A stretch of DNA of 19,511 bases from Eubacterium sp. (GTDB taxonomy: Bacteria > Bacillota_A > Clostridia > Lachnospirales > Lachnospiraceae): the NCBI GenBank assembly GCA_024687845.1, contig JAILEL010000298.1, positions 1-19,511 of the forward strand, read 5' to 3'. The notes under the pieces are model-generated. The model did not search any database, was not told the DNA's origin, and worked only from the letters and a program-made list of their open reading frames with translations. Below are positions 14,078 through 19,511 of this stretch, piece by piece (positions within the stretch are counted from its first letter, which is position 1; each line of letters starts with the position of its first letter). A program made the position numbers and the translations under genes.

Positions 14078-15709
14078 ATGCCTGAGTTGAAAGATGATGT
14101 TTTAAAAGATGAAAATATAAATGACGAAAATTTAAATGATAATAATTTAAATGATAGTGCTTTGGATGAGGCAGTTGGAATTGAGATTTCTATGGATGAT
14201 GAAAAAACCATCCCACTTGATCAGAAAGAAGCAAATGATAAATATAAAAAATTATTAGACTCTATCTCGGAGGAAGAAACAGTTTTACTGGATTGTAGTC
14301 CGAAGCTGGCAGAGTATGCTGAGGCACATCAGTCTGGAGATTTCGAACAAATCGAAGAACCTCAGCAGTCTGAAGAGACACAGTCTGAACAAGCTCAATC
14401 TGACGAGATACAATCTGAGGAGATACAATCTGAAGAAGCACAGCTTGAAGAAGCACAATCCGAAGAAGCACAATCCGAAGAAACGGAGCAACCGAAAACT
14501 CTCAGCAATGAGGAGGTTACCGGATATACAGCTTCTCTTTGGAAATATTTACCTATTCCTTCAGATGAACCGGAGCCTGCTCCTGAGTATATTAATTCAG
14601 TAAAGGAGTTTCCAGATAGCAAGGTTATTGCAGCTCGTGTGCGCGGTAAAAAACATAAACACGAAGGCACTAATTGCGATGACTGGTATGAAATGGCGAA
14701 TTTTGGACGGATTACATTTATCGCTGTTTCAGATGGTGCGGGTTCTAAGAAGTTCTCACGTATAGGAGCAAGAGTATCCTGTAAAACGGCAGTAGGATAT
14801 TTGGTTAAATCTTTTGAAGAAATATTTAATGAGAAACCTGAACTGAAGGATTATCTCTGTCTTCCTCTTTCTGATTCCAAATGTATGGAATCTTGTAGTA
14901 CAATTGCCGGTATAGTTCAACAAGCGGTAATTCATGCTCATGATGCGGTTGAAGCTGCATTTTATTCAAGGGTTACAGATAGTGCGTATGAAAGCTCTCT
15001 GGGACGAGAGCTCCAGTTGAATGATTTTTCTGCGACACTCTTAGTTACAGCACTTATTCCTGTCAGTGAGACGACAAAGGAGCATCTTATAATTTCATGC
15101 CAGATTGGCGATGGAATGATTGCGACTCTGAACTCTGATGCGGATTTTGATAAATCAGTAAAACTTATGGGCGAGGCAGATAGTGGGGATTATTCTGGAG
15201 AAACGGATTTCCTGACATCCTCCAAGATGAAGAATATAGAAACTCTTCAGCATCGTACTAAGATTGCAAGGACTATCATTGATACAATCATGATCATGAG
15301 CGACGGAGTATCTGATGATTATTTCCCAAATGAAACCCAGATGCATAGGTTATATTATGATCTGATTGCAAATGGAATTATTGAGAAAGAAGCTGATGAT
15401 GAGGCTCTGAATGCATTTACTCAAAATAATAAGGAACTGGTTGAAAGTATTCCAGGTCCACAGGTATATCCATGGGTAAATGATCAGAATATCAAAGTAT
15501 CAGTTCAATATACTAATCGAATTATTGAAGCTACAGGGTTAACCTTAGAGGACATATGGAAGGATTACAGTGTTTTGTATCTTGCAAAGGCTAAGCTTGA
15601 AGAAGATGAAAAACTGAGTGATCCAGGCGAGAGATTAAAAGTCTGGCTCGATAATTATGTTGAACGTGGATCTTTTGATGATCGAACACTAGTTGTTGTG
15701 ACTATTTAA
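14078..15709 (+). CDS. PP2C-type protein phosphatase of the TerY triad with a repetitive acidic N-terminus
   Basis: 543 residues. The first 180 are acidic and low in complexity: an ND-rich pentapeptide stretch (about 11-30), two similar threonine motifs, DDEKTIPLD (T44) and EEETVLLD (T68), then eight QSEEA-type pentapeptides (97-136). The phosphatase domain spans about 182-543: VIAARVRGKKHKHEGTNCDD (183-202), IAVSDGAGSKKFS (215-227, metal-binding Asp219), NDFSATLLV (315-323), QIGDGMIA (342-349), IMSDGVSDDYF (406-416) and the final DDRTLVVV with the last metal Asp. All expected PP2C acids are present. Ribosome site AAAGGAG precedes the ATG at 14078. It likely removes phosphates placed by the kinase encoded 13 nt downstream. 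Targets are not visible, though its own N-terminus contains candidate phospho-threonines. Confidence 0.85.
   Translation: MPELKDDVLKDENINDENLNDNNLNDSALDEAVGIEISMDDEKTIPLDQKEANDKYKKLLDSISEEETVLLDCSPKLAEYAEAHQSGDFEQIEEPQQSEETQSEQAQSDEIQSEEIQSEEAQLEEAQSEEAQSEETEQPKTLSNEEVTGYTASLWKYLPIPSDEPEPAPEYINSVKEFPDSKVIAARVRGKKHKHEGTNCDDWYEMANFGRITFIAVSDGAGSKKFSRIGARVSCKTAVGYLVKSFEEIFNEKPELKDYLCLPLSDSKCMESCSTIAGIVQQAVIHAHDAVEAAFYSRVTDSAYESSLGRELQLNDFSATLLVTALIPVSETTKEHLIISCQIGDGMIATLNSDADFDKSVKLMGEADSGDYSGETDFLTSSKMKNIETLQHRTKIARTIIDTIMIMSDGVSDDYFPNETQMHRLYYDLIANGIIEKEADDEALNAFTQNNKELVESIPGPQVYPWVNDQNIKVSVQYTNRIIEATGLTLEDIWKDYSVLYLAKAKLEEDEKLSDPGERLKVWLDNYVERGSFDDRTLVVVTI
14111..14170 (+). repeat. 15-bp ND-rich repeat in the phosphatase gene
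   Basis: AATTTAAATGAT-type 15-bp units, about three to four copies, encode (N/D)-x-N-[IL]-N-D. It stays in frame and is separate from the glutamine/glutamate repeat further on. Confidence 0.55.
14366..14485 (+). repeat. Eight-copy 15-bp tandem repeat encoding QSEEA-like pentapeptides
   Basis: Eight consecutive 15-bp units of CAR-TCN-GAR-GAR-NNN give QSEET, QSEQA, QSDEI, QSEEI, QSEEA, QLEEA, QSEEA, QSEET. The period is a multiple of three, so copy-number change would alter linker length without a frameshift. Confidence 0.9.
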
Positions 15710-15722
15710 GGGGGAGTGAAAA

Positions 15723-17210
15723 ATGAGTCAGATAGCTGAAGCTACATTGGCGGATGGCAGAAAGATTCAGTATGTTATCAAAGAAAATCCTCCACGCGGT
15801 GGAATGAAATATACTTATTTTGCACCGGATAAATCATATGTTGTTCAGTTTTATAATGACCCTGAGGTTACAAATGATATAAACCTTAGAAAAAGAATAG
15901 AAGCTATTATTGGAAAATATAATCCAACGGTTTCCGAACAGGACGGAGGAGCTAAAGGTAATAGCAAAGAAATGGCAGATTATTTTGCTAGCAAATTCTG
16001 TTGGCCTACGGCAATCGTAGTTCAGCCTGAATTCGGAATTGTTTGCCCAGCATATCCATCGAATTATTTCTTTTCCGGTGGTGCGGCAGTTGTTCCCGAA
16101 CTAAGTAAGGAACTGGATGGTAAGGATAAAAGAAGTAAATGGTTTACTTCGCCTAAACTCAGAAAGCTTATTAATCTGCAGGAATTAGGGGATTTTCGTT
16201 CCATGCTTCAAATGTCAATATCCCTGGCACGGTCAATCCGAAGAATGCATCAGGCGGGACTTGCTCATTCGGATCTATCCTGCAACAATGTTTTGGTGGA
16301 TCCAACTACTGGAGGCTGTGTGGTAATTGATATTGATTCGCTTGTAGTTCCAGGTCTTTATCCACCAGAAGTAATCGGTACTAGTGGTTATATTGCACCA
16401 GAAGTACTTGAAACGCTTAACCTGCCATTTGGCGACCCGAAGAGAAAATTACCTTGTTCATATACGGACTTGCATGCTATGACCATTCTGATTTACGAAT
16501 ATCTAATGCTGAGGCATCCGTTAATTGGACCTAAAGTATATTCCGATGATCCGGATTTAGATGATTTTCTTGCAATGGGGCCAAAGGCGTTGTTTATAGA
16601 AAATCCAAATGATCAGAGCAATCGTCCGAAGGATTTAAATGTAACTATAAAGGATTTGGGACCATTCTTAGAGGAACTGTTCATAAGAGCTTTAGTTGAT
16701 GGCCTTCATAATCCTGATGAGCGCCCGACAGCTATGGAATGGGAAAAGGCTTTAGTAAAGACATGGGATTTGCTACATCCGTGTGAGAATCCAGACTGTG
16801 CGGCCAAATGGTTCGTGCTATATGATACTCAGAATCCGGTTTGCCCATTCTGCGGAACCAGGGTAAAGAGTGAAAACATAGTCAGACTTCATCTCAAGAG
16901 TCAGCTTAGAGGAAAAACAGGACAGTGGGTATCGGCTGGAGAGATAAACGCTTACCATAACATGCCACTTTTCAGATGGCACATGCTTTCAAATGTATTT
17001 CCTGATGAAAAAGCAGAAAGAAGTATGATGGCATATGTTTGCAAGTATCAGGGACAGTGGCTTCTGGTTAATCATGGTATCCAAGGAATGATATCACCAA
17101 GTGGAAATCTTGTACCTGCGGGACAGGCAGTCTTGCTGAAAGACGGAGCAGTGTTCCGTATGTCGGATGATGAAAAAGGATATTTGGTAGAGGTTTCCTG
17201 CGGAAGATAA
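15723..17210 (+). CDS. Atypical Ser/Thr protein kinase of the TerY triad with zinc ribbon and beta-rich C-terminus
   Basis: 495 residues. Kinase domain about 1-350: a glycine-loop-like PPRGGMKYTYF (23-33), then SYVVQFY (38-44), where the usual VAIK lysine appears to be Gln42, a catalytic loop HSDLSCNNVLVD (182-193; H-S-D in place of HRD), DIDSL (203-207; in place of DFG), GTSGYIAPEV (219-228) and DLHAMTILIYEYL (249-261). Four cysteines, C354, C359, C374 and C377, form a CENPDC...CPFCG zinc ribbon. The last 100 residues (LLVNHGIQGM, PAGQAVLLKDG) resemble a small beta sandwich, perhaps FHA-like. It follows the phosphatase by 13 nt with ribosome site GGGGGAG. It is the third gene of the TerY triad. 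Catalytic Asp184 and metal Asp203 are present, so activity is likely despite the odd lysine. Confidence 0.82.
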   Translation: MSQIAEATLADGRKIQYVIKENPPRGGMKYTYFAPDKSYVVQFYNDPEVTNDINLRKRIEAIIGKYNPTVSEQDGGAKGNSKEMADYFASKFCWPTAIVVQPEFGIVCPAYPSNYFFSGGAAVVPELSKELDGKDKRSKWFTSPKLRKLINLQELGDFRSMLQMSISLARSIRRMHQAGLAHSDLSCNNVLVDPTTGGCVVIDIDSLVVPGLYPPEVIGTSGYIAPEVLETLNLPFGDPKRKLPCSYTDLHAMTILIYEYLMLRHPLIGPKVYSDDPDLDDFLAMGPKALFIENPNDQSNRPKDLNVTIKDLGPFLEELFIRALVDGLHNPDERPTAMEWEKALVKTWDLLHPCENPDCAAKWFVLYDTQNPVCPFCGTRVKSENIVRLHLKSQLRGKTGQWVSAGEINAYHNMPLFRWHMLSNVFPDEKAERSMMAYVCKYQGQWLLVNHGIQGMISPSGNLVPAGQAVLLKDGAVFRMSDDEKGYLVEVSCGR

Positions 17211-17267
17211 TTCTATAAAAGATAATCATAAAAAAGACTATTATAAAAATTATAAATATGTTAATAA

Positions 17268-17285
17268 ACAGCAGCATCCTGCTGT
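17268..17285 (+). other. Hairpin in the kinase-terD gap
   Basis: ACAGCAG (17268-17274) and CTGCTGT (17279-17285) form a 7-bp perfect stem with a CATC loop, the only GC-rich element in an otherwise A/T-only 111-bp gap. No U-run follows on the plus strand, so it is not a normal terminator. It may mark a processing site or 5' stabiliser for the terD message. I see no clear promoter here. Confidence 0.45.
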
Positions 17286-17321
17286 AAAAAATAATATAAA
17301 AAAGTCATAGGAGGAATTAAC

Positions 17322-17900
17322 ATGGCAGTAAATTTATCAAAAGGACAGAAAGTAGATCTTACAAAAGGCAATCCTGGGCTCTCTTCTATCGTAGTTGGCC
17401 TTGGATGGGATACCAACAAGTATGATGGTGGTGCTGATTTCGACCTTGATGCAGCAGCATTCCTGACAGGAGCAGACGGAAAAGTTTCAAGTGATGCTGA
17501 TTTCGTTTTCTATGGAAATCTTAAACATGCATCAGGTTCTGTAGAGCATACAGGTGACGTAAGAGATGGTGGAGCTGAAGGTGATGACGAGGTTATCAAA
17601 GTTGATCTTTCACTTGTTCCTCCTAATGTAGAGAAAATTGCATTTACTGTTACAATTTATGAAGCTGACGTTCGTCATCAGAATTTTGGACAGGTTAGCA
17701 ACGCTTATATCCATATCATGGATGGAACTAACGGCACAGAGCTTATTCGTTTCGACCTTGGAGAAGATTTCTCTATTGAAACAGCAGTTGTTGTTGGTGA
17801 GCTTTATAGAAACAATGGTGAGTGGAAGTTCAATGCTATCGGTAGTGGTTTCCAGGGCGGACTTCATGCACTTTGCCTTAACTTCGGAGTTAATGTATAA
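17322..17900 (+). CDS. terD: TerD-family calcium-binding stress protein
   Basis: A 192-residue TerD, normal length. Seen: [35 protein letters not shown] (24-44) with the acidic DFDLDA site, GDDE (87-90), [16 protein letters not shown] and [23 protein letters not shown]. TerD proteins bind calcium through these paired Asp/Glu sites and act in tellurite resistance and in general envelope or phage stress; the exact mechanism is not settled. The strong ribosome site AGGAGGAATTAAC and codon choice that looks optimised suggest high expression. It follows the kinase by 111 nt and ends in front of the strongest terminator in the window, so it may be a high-output product of the ter operon. Confidence 0.93.
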   Translation: MAVNLSKGQKVDLTKGNPGLSSIVVGLGWDTNKYDGGADFDLDAAAFLTGADGKVSSDADFVFYGNLKHASGSVEHTGDVRDGGAEGDDEVIKVDLSLVPPNVEKIAFTVTIYEADVRHQNFGQVSNAYIHIMDGTNGTELIRFDLGEDFSIETAVVVGELYRNNGEWKFNAIGSGFQGGLHALCLNFGVNV

Positions 17901-17943
17901 GCTGAAAAGATATAAGTAGATGTAATTATATATCTAAAAATTA

Positions 17944-17982
17944 ATTAGGCGTGGGGGATTTACCCCCCATGCCTAATCTTTT
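17944..17982 (+). terminator. Strong intrinsic terminator after the first terD
   Basis: A 14-bp stem, ATTAGGCGTGGGGG (17944-17957) with CCCCCATGCCTAAT (17964-17977), contains a single G-U wobble and a 6-nt loop, and is followed by CTTTT. It should end much of the transcription before the second terD. Confidence 0.85.
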
Positions 17983-18025
17983 GATAAAGAATAGTATTTA
18001 TAATCTTGAGTAAAGGGGGATAGTT

Positions 18026-18616
18026 ATGTCTGTTAATCTTCAAAAAGGACAGAAAGTTGAACTTCGTAAAAATGATGGTGGTCAACTTAAAATGGTAATG
18101 GTCGGACTTGGTTGGGATGAAGTACAGCAATCTAGAGGTTTTTTTGCTCCAAAACCAATGGATATAGACTGCGATGCTTCGGCTTTTCTATGTAAAAATG
18201 GTCGTTTGTCAGCCAAAGAAGATATAGTTTATTATGGAAATCTAACGCATTATACCGATTGCGTGAGACATATGGGCGACAATCTAACTGGCGCGGGCGA
18301 TGGCGATGATGAACAGATTATGGTCAATCTTGCCTCCCTTCCTACTCAGTATGATAGGATTGTTATTGTCGTAAATATTTATAAGGCTGAACAACGAAGA
18401 CAACATTTCGGCTTAGTACAAAATGCATTTATCAGGATTTGTGATGTCGATAACAACCAGGAATTATGTAAATACAATCTTTCCGATAATTACAACGGAA
18501 TGACAGCGATGGTTTTTGGTGAACTTTATCGCTACAATGGTGTATGGAAATTCAATGCTATTGGTGAAGCAACAAGAGATAACAGCATTACAGATTTAGC
18601 TCGTAGATTTAGTTAA
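18026..18616 (+). CDS. terD: Second TerD-family stress protein
   Basis: A 196-residue paralogue of the preceding protein, sharing VNL.KGQKVEL, GLGWDE, DIDCDASAFL (46-55), a YYGNLTHY block, GDGDDEQI (91-98), VVNIYKA, and GELYRYNGVWKFNAIG. Both acidic calcium-site clusters are kept. It differs by a short insertion, QQSRGFFAPKP (35-45), between the GLGWD turn and the first acidic site, and by a basic C-terminus (LARRFS). The ribosome site GGGGGATAG precedes the ATG at 18026. It sits between two hairpin terminators, which suggests either readthrough or a separate weak promoter not identified here. Function as for TerD: calcium-dependent stress protection, from family knowledge. Confidence 0.92.
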   Translation: MSVNLQKGQKVELRKNDGGQLKMVMVGLGWDEVQQSRGFFAPKPMDIDCDASAFLCKNGRLSAKEDIVYYGNLTHYTDCVRHMGDNLTGAGDGDDEQIMVNLASLPTQYDRIVIVVNIYKAEQRRQHFGLVQNAFIRICDVDNNQELCKYNLSDNYNGMTAMVFGELYRYNGVWKFNAIGEATRDNSITDLARRFS

Positions 18617-18637
18617 AAAAGAGTGATAAATGAATTC

Positions 18638-18675
18638 GCGGGAGACATTTTTCTCCCGCATCTTGTTTGTTCGTT
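18638..18675 (+). terminator. Terminator after the second terD
   Basis: GCGGGAGA (18638-18645) and TCTCCCGC (18652-18659) form an 8-bp GC-rich stem with a CATTTT loop. It is followed by an interrupted T-rich tract (ATCTTGTTTGTTCGTTT). Because the next gene starts only 19 nt later, it may be a partial terminator that lowers expression of the third TerD-like gene. Confidence 0.65.
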
Positions 18676-18693
18676 TGTGGAGGTGGCAAATAT

Positions 18694-19511
18694 ATGATTT
18701 TACAGCGTGGATTCAGAGATAAAATAGAAAAATATGCTGATCCGAATCGAGAAATAGTAGTTGAAATGAGAGTTAATGGCAATTCAGTATATGATTATTG
18801 CTGTTTTGGTGTGGATGGAAATGGAAAACTATCAGACGACCGTTATATGGTTTTTTATAATCAGACGACGTCTCCAGGAAATGAGATTACATATTCTCCA
18901 GATGGAAATGGAGCTAGATATGTTATCAATCTAAGCAAACTTCCACAGTCAATCAATAAGCTGGTGTTTACTGTGAGTATCGATGGAAATGGAACCATGG
19001 GAAGCATCATGTCTCATACTGTAAGCTTGAAACAAGATCAGAACAGTTTTGCTGACCTGAATCTATCTGGAAGCGATTTTCATTCGGAAAAGGCTATAAT
19101 AGCGATTGAAATATATAAAAAAGATGTTTGGCGTATAGCTGTTGTAGCAAGCGGATTTAATGGAGGATTAGGTGATCTGCTTCGTGCATATGGAGGCGAG
19201 GAAGAAAACTCTTCTACACCTGCTCCACAACCAGTGAGCAGCCCACAGCCAGTGCAGCAGCCAGTGCAACAGCCAAGCTTCAACCAGCCACAGCAGCCAG
19301 GTGGTCCAATGCAGAGCCCACAGCAGCCAGGCTTCAACCAGCCACAGCAGCCAACAGGGCCAATGCAGAGCCCGCAGCAGCCAGGCTTCAACCAGCCACA
19401 GCAACCAAGTGGCCCAATGCAGAGCCCACAACAGCCAAGTGGTTCAATGCAGAGCCCGCAGCAGCTAGGCTTCAACCAGCCACAGCAGCCAACAGGCCCA
19501 ATGCAGAGCCC
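18694..19511 (+). CDS. Divergent TerD-like protein with Pro/Gln-repeat tail (3' end cut by window)
   Basis: An open frame from ATG at 18694 (ribosome site GGAGGTGG just upstream) to the window end, at least 272 codons with no stop. Residues 1 to about 168 resemble a TerD domain: an opening LQRGFRDKI, INLSKLPQSINKLVFTVSI (78-96) and the closing GFNGGLGDLLRAYGG (154-168). The usual DFDLDA and GDDE acidic sites are not seen. Instead three DGNG turns occur at 41-44, 70-73 and 97-100, each encoded by the identical 12-mer GATGGAAATGGA. From 175 on the protein is Pro/Gln-rich and then repetitive. I expect a further folded domain after the linker, by analogy with other TerD-fusion proteins, but it lies outside the window. 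The N-terminus resembles the TerA/TerF-like branch more than classical TerD. Confidence 0.75.
   Translation, partial: MILQRGFRDKIEKYADPNREIVVEMRVNGNSVYDYCCFGVDGNGKLSDDRYMVFYNQTTSPGNEITYSPDGNGARYVINLSKLPQSINKLVFTVSIDGNGTMGSIMSHTVSLKQDQNSFADLNLSGSDFHSEKAIIAIEIYKKDVWRIAVVASGFNGGLGDLLRAYGGEEENSSTPAPQPVSSPQPVQQPVQQPSFNQPQQPGGPMQSPQQPGFNQPQQPTGPMQSPQQPGFNQPQQPSGPMQSPQQPSGSMQSPQQLGFNQPQQPTGPMQS
19276..19511 (+). repeat. 54-bp tandem repeat encoding an 18-residue Pro/Gln/Phe/Met unit
   Basis: Three full units (19276-19329, 19330-19383, 19384-19437), a 30-bp partial unit (19438-19467) and a fourth unit cut by the window end. Each encodes [SG]FNQPQQP, a variable pair, then PMQSPQQP. Copies differ at only a few bases. 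The tract is clearly more GC-rich than the surrounding gene. The period is a multiple of three, so slippage keeps the frame. Confidence 0.93.

Noticed and set aside
14262..14670. Several minus-strand and alternate plus-strand frames over the phosphatase N-terminus
   Set aside because: They arise because a 15-bp repeat keeps all frames open; none has a ribosome site or a recognisable domain.
19080..19475. A minus-strand frame encoding a striking Cys-rich repeat (CCGLCIGP-like)
   Set aside because: It is the exact antisense of the Pro/Gln repeat (CAG and CCA codons read backwards give Cys, Gly and Leu), has no ribosome site, and lies opposite a well-supported TerD-like gene.
19276..19511. Possible CRISPR array
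   Set aside because: The 54-bp units are contiguous with no unique spacers, and the period is a multiple of three in an open coding frame.

Overview
The window looks like an AT-rich, low-GC Gram-positive anaerobe, most likely a Lachnospiraceae-type Clostridia (inferred from strong GGAGG/GGGGG ribosome sites, codon use, an anaerobic-type cbi cobalamin pathway and the mix of protein families). No taxonomic marker such as rRNA is present, so this is inference. Almost everything reads on the + strand; the one exception is a small toxin-antitoxin pair near the left end.

Left edge (1-1118): the 3' end of a secreted nuclease-like gene closes at 311 and converges on a RelE/ParE-type toxin gene (389-742, minus). 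The toxin overlaps a 51-residue antitoxin (729-884, minus). A bidirectional terminator lies between the convergent genes. The 234-bp gap to the next gene carries divergent promoters, and a similar CTGTTA-type dyad sits just downstream of each.

Cobalamin block (1119-10397): cobD, cbiC, cbiD, cbiF, cbiG, cbiH, a three-domain cbiJ-cbiE-cbiT fusion, cbiA and a small eight-cysteine protein. They are packed with short gaps or overlaps and encode most of the oxygen-independent corrin-ring steps from cobalt-precorrin-3 to cobyrinate a,c-diamide, plus the enzyme that makes the aminopropanol precursor. cbiL, cbiK/cbiX, cbiB, cbiP and the lower-ligand genes are not in the window, and no cobalamin riboswitch is visible upstream. 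The same run continues into a shortened acetolactate-decarboxylase-like gene (10420-10854), which keeps the metal-binding histidines but lacks about 95 middle residues, and into a large secreted leucine-rich-repeat/SLH-like protein (10871-13192).

Ter block (13402-end): behind its own promoter come a TerY-type von Willebrand A protein, a PP2C-type phosphatase with a repetitive acidic N-terminus, and an atypical protein kinase with a zinc ribbon. This is the known TerY-phosphatase-kinase triad. Two TerD proteins follow, each with a strong hairpin terminator behind it, and then a third divergent TerD-like protein whose C-terminus is a 54-bp Pro/Gln tandem repeat running off the window. The arrangement suggests a phospho-signalling module controlling calcium-binding TerD stress proteins. 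The two threonine motifs in the phosphatase N-terminus, the kinase's unusual lysine position and the repeat-tailed TerD are its least expected parts.
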